From Hypsibius dujardini (taxonomy: Eukaryota; Tardigrada; Eutardigrada; Parachela; Hypsibiidae), in contig LRSR01005356.1 in NCBI GenBank assembly GCA_001579985.1, positions 1 through 30,382 on the forward strand: a stretch of DNA of 30,382 bases. Reading direction: 5' to 3'. Position numbers and translations under genes: made by a program. This document shows, in pieces, positions 22,022 to 30,382 of the stretch; the first letter of the stretch is position 1; the number at the start of each line of letters is the position of its first letter. The notes beneath the pieces were generated by a model, which did not search any database, was not told where the DNA came from, and was given only the letters and a program-made list of their open reading frames with translations.

Positions 22022-22027
22022 TTTATT
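22022..22027 (-). terminator. AATAAA polyadenylation signal of MIF gene 1
   Basis: AATAAA on the minus strand lies 169 bases after the MIF1 stop codon. The matching position of gene 2 (25477-25482) reads AGTAAA, a weaker known variant. Confidence 0.5.
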
Positions 22028-22195
22028 CATAAGGATCGCTAGTGCGAAGGAACTGCCATTTTCTGTGTCACTTTCTACTTGAACGTCGGTACACCAAGTA
22101 ATATTCCCAATAAAACAAACCGCTTTGTGCAGTGGACGATTTCGAGAAAACAAATCGCAAAATTCTTTCGGATTATCCATGCCTTGGAAAAATGA

Positions 22196-22777
22196 TCACT
22201 TAGGGTAGTCAGCCAAAGTTTTTCCGTTCAATGCAACTTCTGACCCCTCGATGGCCTGGAACTCCAAAACAAACCTGTAAAAGACCGACGAATGATGAAG
22301 AACCCCGCAAGTAAACTCGCAAGCTACTTCAAATAGACTTTGAACTCTTCGAAAACTTTTAGCATAGACATTGAACGACCTAATTAAGTAATATAAAAAT
22401 AAAATAAAACTTTAGATTACCTATCACCCTTGATTCCGAGGGTCTTTTCGACAAACTCGAAAATCGGTGCGGTGTATTGGTTGTTCCGTTCCCCGCCCAA
22501 CAGATTGATGGCCTGCAGTTTGCCCAATGCAGCGGGCTCCTCGCTACCTCCAACGCCGATGATAAGATCGGTCTTCACAAGAACGCCCACATGCTGCGTG
22601 GATCAAGTAAAATTAATCTCATAATAGTTTTACATGGGGAAAAATCGTATAAAGTATAGAATGACTTACCTTTTTGTCTTGCTTGATGATACTCGCAATT
22701 AATTCGGCAGCGTCGTTGACGAACGTCTTCGGGATCTTGCTCCTTGGCAGATTAGTGTCGATGATCAAGAGAGGCAT
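22196..22777 (-). CDS. macrophage migration inhibitory factor/D-dopachrome tautomerase family protein 1
   Basis: Exons 22777-22670, 22593-22421 and 22274-22196 (TGA) give 119 aa; animal MIF is about 115. The start MPLLIIDTNLPRSKIP keeps Pro2, the catalytic base after Met removal. An ungapped alignment places the family VGGSEEP motif at residues 50-56, followed by LGGERNNQY and the C-terminal part KGDRFVLEFQAIEG. Differences from vertebrate MIF: position 33 is Gln rather than the substrate-binding Lys (a Lys is next to it at 32), and the CxxC motif at 57-60 is absent. There is no signal peptide, as is usual for MIF. The family includes secreted cytokines and keto-enol tautomerases, and which role applies here cannot be told. 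Upstream flank is shared with gene 2. Confidence 0.92.
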
Positions 22778-23500
22778 CTTATTGCTGATTAAGAAGAAGA
22801 CCTATGGTAAAAAAATTGGATTAACAATAATTATGGTTTGAAATTTTCAAATTTATAGTTACGGTACTGGGTAAAACTGTGGTGAGCTAGCTGCAAAGGG
22901 CCACTTATCTTGTGTCAACACCTCCTCCCAGTAGATTGTGCTGACTTGACTGCATTTTTTATTTGCCTCGGTGACAAGGAAAAAGGCATTCCTGGTGGCT
23001 GGTGCTGATACGAGTAAAATAAAGAATAGTCATAGTGTTAATCCGCCAGTATTGTAAATTGGCAAACAAAAGTGTATACTGCTGAATGTGCAAACTAATC
23101 GCTTCATTTTGTGCGCTTTCATTTTGAAGAGAGAAGATCGAAGGGTCCGTATTCTATTAGCTTAGCGTACGTCATACCTTTTCCTTTTTTGGCAAGAGCA
23201 ATATTGCATCAGAAATATGTTTTAGGCGAGGACAAAAGTTTAGTTATCACAAAACTCTGAAACGAAAAATATCACACATTACTCGAGAGCTGACCACTCT
23301 CACCTTCTGGCAATGCATTCGGTGGGCCGTTGTCGTATTTTCGAATTCTTATTTAGCGTAAGTTCATAGCATGGCGAATTGGCGATCCTTCACAGGAATC
23401 TCAAAATATATGCTCTATAGTACTTGCAATCTCTGGCAAACATTGCATGATTGTCCGATATACGAATGAAATGCGAGATCATCGGAAATTCCGGGTTCTC

Positions 23501-24016
23501 AAAATAAATGTACTTGTGTGTAGGATCAAACAGGATTTGAAGACACATCCCAAGACTTGATTAAACCCGGTAGACATATAACGGTTGACGCGAATCGGGG
23601 GGTCCCACATTACTGCAACTGTAATCAGTGATGAAACTATGTTCTCCTCGTAGTGGAAGACTTACTGGCGCTTCGGGCTTTTCTAGTCTTTTTTATATTG
23701 GCACTCACGTTGCATATATGGCAACATCGTGGGACTGACCTTTTTGTTTCCAGTACACTATAAACTGTTGACTCTTCTTATTCTCGTAGCCGAGCTATCC
23801 TTACAAATTAGGGTAAATTAAACGAAAAAATACTGAATTAACGCCCATGTCGTCGAATGACAACATGTCGACATCGAATCTACATACAAAGATGGTTTGA
23901 TTGATTTTGATAATTTCGGCTGATTTTAAAAATTGGTGTGTTCTTAAAATTTAGAGATAATGGTTTGGTCATTTGCTGCTTGACCAATATCCCGCAGTAA
24001 CTGCCAAAGTTGACCA
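23501..24016. other. spacer between the duplicate blocks
   Basis: No gene was recognised. It leads directly into a reverse-transcriptase core fragment and may include further decayed parts of that element, but no motif was readable. Confidence 0.4.
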
Positions 24017-24190
24017 TTATTCACTTTTGCCGATTGCTGGGACGGATTTCAAGCTGCGTTAATGTGTCCCAGCCAACTCGGATACGGAACACGAGGAGGA
24101 GCGGAAGCGGCTGTTCATACTAGGCGGGCATTCACGTCAGCCTTCAAAACCGCGTTTAATGCCATCCGAAGGGACAAGTTGCTCCACGCC
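24017..24190 (+). pseudogene. fragment of reverse-transcriptase core
   Basis: One frame reads through PSQLGYGTRGGAEAAVHTRRAF and then FKTAFNAIRRDKLLHAV (each stretch given separately because about a dozen residues of the family pattern are missing between them). This matches the QLG-GGAEAAVH and LDFKNAFNSIRRD region, RT motif A, of the same RT family seen at 27.7-30.4 kb. The motif-A Asp is replaced: SAFKTAFN in place of LDFKNAFN. There is no start, and the frame runs straight into a GTA microsatellite. It is a dead fragment. Confidence 0.75.
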
Positions 24191-24240
24191 GTAGTAGTAG
24201 TAGTAGTAGTAGTTGTAGTAGTAGTAGTACTAGTAGCAGC
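24191..24240 (+). repeat. (GTA)n microsatellite
   Basis: About 16 GTA/TAG units, interrupted by TTG, ACT and AGC variants, directly abut the RT fragment. A shorter TAG-rich stretch occupies the matching position before copy 1 of the duplicate block (20760-20770). Confidence 0.85.
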
Positions 24241-24311
24241 AGAGACATCAAGTAATCTGGAACCACCTAAATACAATACACTGTATATATTACACATTGT
24301 GACATCAAAAT

Positions 24312-24610
24312 ATTAATCTAATTTGATTACTTTAAAAAGTACCATATCAGGGGTTGGCATATAGTTAACAAGCCCTGCAGTTTTTTAGTTTAACTATAGT
24401 TCATTTTCCTGTGTAGTCATGTTCAGTTACTAGTTCTTTTAATGTAACTTTAAAATATTTTTGAAACTAATTTTAAACAATATATTGAATCTAAAAAAAA
24501 ACAGCTACTGGTACTGGAACTTTAGTTTAGTTTGGATTTAGTTTCAGGTTGATTTACTTTCGCCAGCCCTACTTCCTGATACCAAACCAAACAAAGGTTA
24601 TAATGCGTTA
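24312..24610. mobile_element. possible small transposon insert in duplicate copy 2
   Basis: These bases are absent from the matching place in copy 1 (about 20972). AGGGGTTGGC at 24351 and GCCAGCCCTA near 24563 form an imperfect inverted pair, but no clean target duplication was found. The insertion is certain by comparison; its transposon nature is not. Confidence 0.35.
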
Positions 24611-24795
24611 TAACGAGAGATGCTACAGTCCTAGTGCCTGCATTTACCTCCTAGTTCTGACTTTGAAAAGTCCGCTATTGTAGATGGCGCTGCGGTCGGG
24701 AGATTGCACGTGGTATAATCAGACCAAAGAATGCGGAACTCTAGCCTGCGCTCTCCCGGATCTCCGCGATTTTCTTTTGTTGAGGTGTTATAAAT

Positions 24796-25108
24796 TAGTG
24801 TTGTTTAAATATCCTCTCCGAATTTAAATAAAATTAAAGATATATTTAAATTGCCTGGCGGATCGCATTTAAATAGACTTCCGGGTTATTTAAAGGAAAA
24901 AAGACCGATATTAGCCATTTAAAATATGAATTTGAATTAAAATTGCTTATGATTTTAATTGTTTTGGCCCAATTTAGATTAAATTAAATAAAAAATCAGC
25001 ACGTTTTCTATCTCGATTTTAAACAAAATTAAAATCAATTTTATTTAAAATGAAAAGGCTGTTTTTGGCCATTTTAAATATTGTTTTAAATAAATTTAAA
25101 CAACACTA
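24796..25108. mobile_element. hAT-type MITE, 313 bp, with 8-bp target duplication
   Basis: The left end TAGTGTTGTTTAAAT and right end ATTTAAACAACACTA are perfect 15-base inverted repeats. The 8-base sequence TTATAAAT flanks both sides (24788-24795 and 25109-25116). The TAGTGTTG-type terminus and 8-bp duplication are hallmarks of the hAT superfamily. No transposase is encoded, and the interior is rich in TTTAAAT. Copy 1 of the block keeps the uninterrupted site GTTATAAATGTTC at about 21600, so the insertion came after the duplication or is absent from that lineage. Confidence 0.92.
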
Positions 25109-25648
25109 TTATAAATGTTCTCCCTGTATCTCTCTGCCTGATAACGGATTGGTCTTGCCTGAGCAAACTCCATAATACGACGTTACACTTTAATTTCACT
25201 TTACCTTGTCTTCCTGTACCATTATCAGTGAACATGTACTTTTTATCTACAGTTTTTGTGCGTTTAATTATCGGTTACCGTATGTAAAAGCTGTCCAGCG
25301 CAGGCGAATCGAAGCCACTGCTACTGTACGTCCGCAGCATGGAGCAAAATGTATATTTCTTATATGTTTTCCATGTTTTCCATGAAGTTAATTCCAGTTT
25401 CAAATCGAAAAGACTGAAACAACTTCTATAATGGAATAGTAGTTTGTTTTGTTTGTGTCTGAATAATTTTCGAATATTTACTCATATGGATTGCTAGTGC
25501 AAAGGAACTCCCATTCTCTGTGTCACTTTCTACTTGAACGTCGGTACACCAAGTAATGCTCACAATAAAACAACCGCTCTGTGCAGTGGATGGCTTCGAA
25601 AAACAAATCGCACAGTTCTTTCGGATCATTCATGCCTTGGAAAAGTGA

Positions 25649-26228
25649 TCACTCAGGGTAGTCGGCCAAAGTTTTCCCACCCAATGCAATTTCTGACCCC
25701 TGGATGGCATGGAACTCCAAGACAAACCTGTAAAGACCGACGAATGATGAAGAACCCCGCACGTAAACTCGCAAGCTCTCTCAAATAGACTTTGAACTTT
25801 TCGAGGACTTTGAACACAGACATTGAACGATCTGATCAAGTAATATAAAAGTAAAATAAACTTTAAATTACCTATCACCCTTGATTCCAAGGGTCTTCTC
25901 GATAAACTCGAAAATCGGTGCGGTGTATTGGTTGTTCCGTTCCCCGCCCAACCGCTTGATGGCCTGCAGTTTGCCCATCGCAGCGGGCTCCTCGCTCCCT
26001 CCAACGCTGAGAATGAGATCCGTGTTCACAAGAACGCCCACATGCTGTGTGGATTACGTAGAATTAATCGCAGAATAATTTTACATGGGGAAAGATCGCA
26101 TAAATTACAGAATGACTTACGTTTTTTTCTCGCCTGGTGATAGTCGCAATTAATTCGGCAGCGTCGGCGGTGAACGTCTTCGGGATCTTGCTCCTCGGCA
26201 GATTGGTGTCGATGATAAAGAGAGGCAT
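25649..26228 (-). CDS. macrophage migration inhibitory factor/D-dopachrome tautomerase family protein 2
   Basis: Exons 26228-26121, 26044-25872 and 25727-25649 (TGA) have the same lengths as in gene 1 (108, 173 and 79 bases) and give 119 aa. It starts MPLFIIDTNLPRSKIP with catalytic-type Pro2 and keeps VGGSEEP and LGGERNNQYTAPIFEF. About 21 residues differ from gene 1 by eye, clustered at residues 29-36 (TITRREKN versus SIIKQDKK), beside the active-site pocket. Position 33 is Arg instead of the usual Lys, and no CxxC is present. It looks intact and probably functional. The downstream hexamer is AGTAAA instead of AATAAA. Confidence 0.92.
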
Positions 26229-27137
26229 CTGATCGTTAATAAAGATGAAGGGCTATGTTCAAAAACGGGAGCAGAAATAATTTTGGTTTGAAATTTTGAA
26301 ATTTAGAATTGCGGTAATGAGTAAAATTGTAGCGAGCTAGCTGCGAAGGGACCACGTTTAATTGTGTCAACACCTCCTTCGAGTCGATTTTGCTGACGTG
26401 ACTGCATTTGTATTTGCCTCAGTGATTGATAACATTAAGAAGGCATGCCTGGTGGCTGGTGCTGGTACGAGTATAATAAAGAAAAGTCATGGTGTTAATC
26501 CCGCCAAGATTGTAAATCGGCAAACAAAAATGTATACGAAAGTGTGAGAACTGATCGCTTAATTTCGTGCATTTTCATTTTGAAAACAGAAAACTGAAGG
26601 GTCCGTATTTTTTAGCATAGCGTACGTCTTGCCTTTTCTTTTTTTGCAAGAACAATATTGCATCAGAAATATGTTTTTTTTGGCGTCGACAAAAGCTTAT
26701 TCATTACAAAACTCTGAAACAAAAATATCGGATATTACTCGAGAGTTGGTCTCCTGGCAATGCATTCGGTGGGCCGTTGTCGTATTTTCGAATTCTTATT
26801 TAGCGTAAGTTCATAGCATGGCGAATTGGTGATCCTTCCCAGGAACCTCAAAATACATGCTCTATAGTACTTGCAATCTGTGGCACACATTGTTTGATTG
26901 TCCGATAAAGGAATGAAATGTGAGCAACGGATGACCACAATCTGAGTCCAAATGTTTTTATCGAAGATATCGGGTTCTCCGAGCTAAAGACTGGCTCACA
27001 CCTGCTAGAGAGCCCTTGCAAGAAATAAATTGATGGAAGGATTCGATTCGACTCGACCGTCATTCTTCATTATAACGATTAAAAAGCGAGCGGTTCTTCT
27101 CATTCTTCTGCGAGATCATCGGAAATTCCGGGTTCTA

Positions 27138-27740
27138 CAAAAAAAAATTGTTTGTTTTGCATCCATCAGATTGGCCATCTATTTACTGTTTCTAAAAATA
27201 ATTGAATCAACTTACTGACTTCCACGTGAGCAGTAGTCAAAGAAGGCTTTCGATTGTTTGTAGAAAAAAGGATAAAACTGACTTTTATGGCGACTCATCG
27301 ATTGATAGGGTTGATTGACGATGTCGGGAGCCCGGGAAGTCGTGTGAGTCGTTGATTGGTCGATATATATATAGGGGAATATCTTCATTATGAGTTGCCA
27401 ATCAATTGATTCGAGACATTTTGACCATCAATCGATCGATCGATTGACCGCGAAAGTTCCAAAGGCAACTTTCTCCACGTTCCGAAACTTGTCTCTCATT
27501 TCCCACTTTGTACTTGTCCGAAAAATTCCGTTTGGTGGCAACAGAGAGTTGACTGGTTGAATAATAGCTCCGGGCAGGGCTCGAAGCGAGGATACTACGC
27601 TCAACCGAAGGGAAAATCTGCTGTTTCACGCGGCCCAAGAACCTTTCCCTGTGAGTTCTTAGTCTCTTGATTGATTGAGCGATATTCGCCTGGCCAGAGT
27701 TTTGTATTTCAGTCCTTGATTGATTGGTTGATCGGTAACC
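27138..27740. other. spacer with ATTGATTG/CGATCGAT-rich patches
   Basis: No gene was recognised. Simple ATTGAT and ATCGAT runs occur at 27290-27370, 27409-27447 and 27660-27735, the last directly before the RT element. Similar ATTGATTGA motifs occur in smaug intron 1 near 17960-18120. Confidence 0.4.
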
Positions 27741-29500
27741 ATGGCCTTAATTCGGACTGCACATGTACCTGAGTCAAATGCGGCAGGCCCAACCTCACCA
27801 ACGCCGGATGGGCAAAACATCGTCCTAACGGTTTACAATCCGGAATCTGCATCAAGGATGCTGCACAGAGCTCTAACCATAACAACCACTGCCTCGCCTT
27901 CTGCTGTTGTCCCATTTCCTACCGGTGACATTGCTGTTACACCCGCTCCGGAATCGACGACCTGTCCATCTACCTTCGACGCCTACGGCACTCCAACAGC
28001 CGAAGCTGGTCTGCCATTCCGTCTCCGAATCGTTGATTGCCGCCTTTGAGGACTGCACCCACAAAAACGACTTACCCTCCTGGCGATGCCTTTTCACTTT
28101 AGCATACGGCACCCCTTACCTTCCCGACCAGCCGGATAAGAAATTGTCAAAGTCAATCTTGGTGAGGCACAACTTGTCCAAGAATGGAACTTTCCTGTCA
28201 ACGGCGAAGAAGCCTGGCAATTCCAACTGGAAGACCACGGATTTCAAGCCGCCATCGGCAGTAGAGAGGAAATAACGGGACGAGACGTCAGCGGTGCTGT
28301 TCGTCTACTTTCCTCCAAAAAGTCAGTTGCACCTTTGGCGGACGTTCTCTTTGCTTTGAGAGTTAAGCACCCACCCGCACATACCGACGCCAATTTCTAG
28401 CCGTTTACCGTTGTTGTCTGCTCACTTATCCCTTCTCCTTTTGAATAACTGTCTGGCGATTCCTAAAGTGCTCTATACACTCCGTACCTCACCGGCATAA
28501 ATGCGGCCGGACAAGCTTGAGGAATTGGACACGGTTATTTGTACATCCCTGTCAACCATCACCTACACCAACATGACCGAAGAAATGTGGCGACAAGCAA
28601 CTTTTACCGTAATCCGGGGAGGTTTAGGCATTCGGCAGACGGTTGAATTATCTTTCCCGACGTATCTCGCATCGGCTCATTCTGTTTATCATCCGATGCA
28701 GCAGATCTTCCCTGGTGTGGACCTGGATGACGCGACAGTGGAACCAACACGCCGATGGAAGGCAGTGATTGACGTACCCACGCCGGCCAAACCGAAAACG
28801 CAAAAATAGTGGGATACTCCACTGATTGACTGCGCAGTGCGAATGATGAAAACAATTTTCACAAACAGGGACAAGGCGCGTTGATTGGCAGTGGATATGA
28901 AAGAGTCTGGAGCATGATTGAACGCCTTGCCAATCCCCAGTCTAGACAACTTACTGGACGAAGTTACTATGCGAGTAACCGTTGCCTTGCGGCTGGGAAT
29001 GTTATTTGTCTTCCTCCGAGGTGCGTATGCAGCAAGGAAGTCAACGATGTTGATCATCACAGACTCTTACAAGTTCAGTTTGGGTCGCCAAAGCCGCAAC
29101 TCCGCGTTCAACGACGTATTGAAACGCGCGCTGATTATTGTTTCTGCATTAGCCATTTGTTAGCCTCCTGGACTGGCACGCTAAAATGGGAAATGACTGG
29201 ACGGCATAAGCATAGTCCCGTAGAAGTAGGGCAAGGCCTTGGTGTGAAACGTCATTGTGTGGGACACTATGGCACCATTCCACTTTGGAGGATTGATCGC
29301 ATCCGCAGGCAGAGTAGTTCACAAGACTGAGATAAGCAAGCACCAAACACACCGGGGTCAAGAAGGGCGGGTGCTTTTTCTAACTTGACAAACCTGGGAA
29401 GAGCAGCATGACCACCGTCGTCAAACAAAATCTGGAGCGAGCCGGCAATTTTCTGGCCATGCTTAAAAGGTTCAGCGCAACCACAACAAAGGATTCGGAT
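27741..29500 (+). pseudogene. degraded reverse-transcriptase element 1, catalytic core deleted
   Basis: Parts of one RT-type polyprotein follow in order across frames. The N-terminal region is at 27907-28140 (CTHKNDLPSWRCLFTL). A frameshift leads to 28140-28398 (GRDVSGAVRLLSSKKSVAPL, LRVKHPPAHTDANF). Then come a short junction, LAIPKVLYTLRTSPA (about 28450), and EELDTVICTSL with WRQATFTVIRGGLGIR (28501-28800). Further on are LNALPIPSL and VALRLG (28918-29010), CVCSKEVNDVDHHRLL (second frame), NSAFNDVLKRAL, and a tail with VWDTMAPFHFGGLIASAGRV (about 29257-29315). The several hundred residues holding the RT catalytic motifs are missing at about 28398-28447. In-frame stops occur at 28807, 28882, 28915, 29182, 29194, 29221, 29227 and 29245. 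The family is widespread in invertebrate genomes, but I cannot name its clade. Confidence 0.78.
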
Positions 29501-30382
29501 AGCAAACTGAAGAAAGCGGTTGAAGAGCCAACACCCGAGCCCATCAAACCGGAGGAAGTCAAACATGCTGTTTTTACTTTCCGAAATGGCTTATCGGGCG
29601 GTCTGGACGGGTTACTCCCTCAACACCAGAAGGACCTGGTGGAAGAATCAAACGGAAACATCATTACCAGACTGACGGACCGTATTGCAGCACTTTTCAA
29701 CATCATGCCGGAGGAGCTGGATTTGCTGGACGCTCCATTGCTGACCGATGGTGTCAGTGCGGCCGTCGATAAAAATTGGCGGCCATCACTTTCCTCCCCA
29801 ATCGATTGTCGCGCCTGGTTGCCCACCAGGCCCTGTTTTTCTTCAAAACTTTCTGGCCGCGCCAAAAATGCTTCATCTGCTTTGCTACTCACCGACTTTG
29901 CGCCGACCAGGCAAGCTGGTGGAGTTTGACACCATCATCCGGAGTAGCCTGGCAGCCATTACCAACACGGCCATAACTGATGCAATGTGGAAGCAGGCAA
30001 CTCTCCCGGTAAGCAAGGGTGGTTTCGGCATCATAAGGAAGGAGGACTTCTCTTTTTCTGCCTTTTTGAACTTGGTTTACTTCGTCCACCAGCTTATTGC
30101 CACCCGATCAGCCGAAGATCCAGAAGATGTGGGATCGACCGATCGTCGTATTAGCCGTCCAGTCCGTGATCACCATCGCGGGAGATACGGGACGAGCGAG
30201 GCTTCTGATGGTGATGTCAGAGTTTGCCGGCGCCTGGCAAGACGCTCTTCATGTTTCCAGCCGCGGCAACCTCTTGACGACAATTTCCTGCGCATCACCG
30301 TCGCGTTCCGCCTAGGCGCCACCGTCTGCCAGCCACACAATTGCCAAGCCTGCGGAAAGGAAGTGAGGGAGAACGGCCACCA
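29408..30382 (+). pseudogene. degraded reverse-transcriptase element 2, catalytic core deleted (runs off window)
   Basis: The open frame 29408-29929 starts with what looks like the C-terminal tail of an RT element (LERAGNFLAMLKRFSATT). It passes at about 29505 into the RT N-terminal segment (PEEVKHAVFTF, LSGGLDGLLPQHQKDL). After ALFNIM it jumps to the post-catalytic region (EELDLLDAPLLTDGVSAAVD, about 29706-29773). So, as in element 1, the YxDD-containing core is absent. Frameshifts at about 29776 and 29868 lead to FLPNRLSRLVAHQALFFFK and then to KMLHLLCYSPTLRRPGKLVE, FDTIIRSSL and MWKQATLPVSKGGFGI. Later parts are RARLLMVMSEFAGAWQDAL and, in another frame, a Cys/His motif CQPHNCQACGKEVRENGHH at the window end. 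Confidence 0.8.

Larger units (their letters stand above)
20895..23500. repeat. direct duplicate block, copy 1 (contains MIF gene 1)
   Basis: It starts near CCACCTAAATACAATACA (about 20920) and ends near GAAATTCCGGGTTCT (about 23498). Most segments recur in the same order and orientation at 24245-27137, including the MIF exons, their introns, 3' flank and about 700 bases of 5' flank. Relative to copy 2 it has about 430 extra bases near 21085-21515 and lacks three segments found there. Confidence 0.85.
24245..27137. repeat. direct duplicate block, copy 2 (contains MIF gene 2)
   Basis: Collinear with 20895-23500 at high but uneven similarity. Differences are an insert of about 290 bases at about 24312-24610, a 313-bp hAT-type MITE at 24796-25108, and about 180 extra bases at about 26925-27108. 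It lacks about 430 bases present in copy 1. Confidence 0.85.

Noticed and set aside
22030-22198. Possible stop-codon readthrough extension of MIF1 (the frame continues SFFQGMDNPKE after TGA)
   Set aside because: The similar frame after the MIF2 stop soon diverges by a frameshift. The segment contains the polyadenylation signal and adds nothing known to MIF proteins. It is 3' UTR preserved by recent duplication.
24115-24297. Poly-Thr and poly-Val open frames over the GTA repeat
   Set aside because: They are microsatellite translations. Only the upstream RT-like stretch has family similarity.

Overview
The window is nuclear DNA of an invertebrate animal. Its genes are split by GT-AG introns, often only 50-250 bases long, and it holds tandem gene duplicates, small DNA-transposon derivatives and decayed reverse-transcriptase elements. 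I rebuilt four multi-exon genes plus one partial one by joining exons on splice sites and reading phase. The protein families are receptor guanylate cyclase ectodomain, Smaug and MIF. These indicate a bilaterian, but I cannot assign the phylum from sequence alone.

Left, 1-8.7 kb, plus strand: two tandem paralogues of the receptor guanylate cyclase/natriuretic peptide receptor ectodomain. The first (329-3067) is cut at its 5' end by the window edge. The second (4007-7473) is complete at 529 aa. They share exon borders and phases. Both end with a stop about 30-40 residues after the single membrane helix, so neither has a kinase-homology or cyclase domain, a layout like the clearance receptor NPR-C. 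A small predicted secreted Cys-containing protein (8331-8708) follows.

Middle, 9.9-18.4 kb, minus strand: a complete Smaug/SAMD4 gene in eight coding exons that sum to 706 codons plus stop. It has an N-terminal helical region, a SAM RNA-binding domain, a PHAT-like region and the conserved C-terminal motif. Three of its introns carry degenerate TCTG/CAGA arrays, in opposite orientations in neighbouring introns. One intron also holds a phase-compatible 36-base candidate exon that copies the end of exon 5. A CpG-rich stretch with a CRE and a CTCGCGAG palindrome lies 1.5 kb upstream.

Right, 20.9-27.1 kb: a block of about 2.6-2.9 kb present twice in direct orientation. Each copy carries a three-exon MIF/tautomerase gene on the minus strand (119 aa each, about 82% identical by eye). 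The second copy has taken a 313-bp hAT-type MITE whose empty site survives in the first. A fragment of reverse-transcriptase core lies just before the second copy.

Far right, 27.7-30.4 kb: two consecutive degraded reverse-transcriptase-like elements, plus strand. Both lack the catalytic core, and both carry frameshifts or stops. The second runs off the window.
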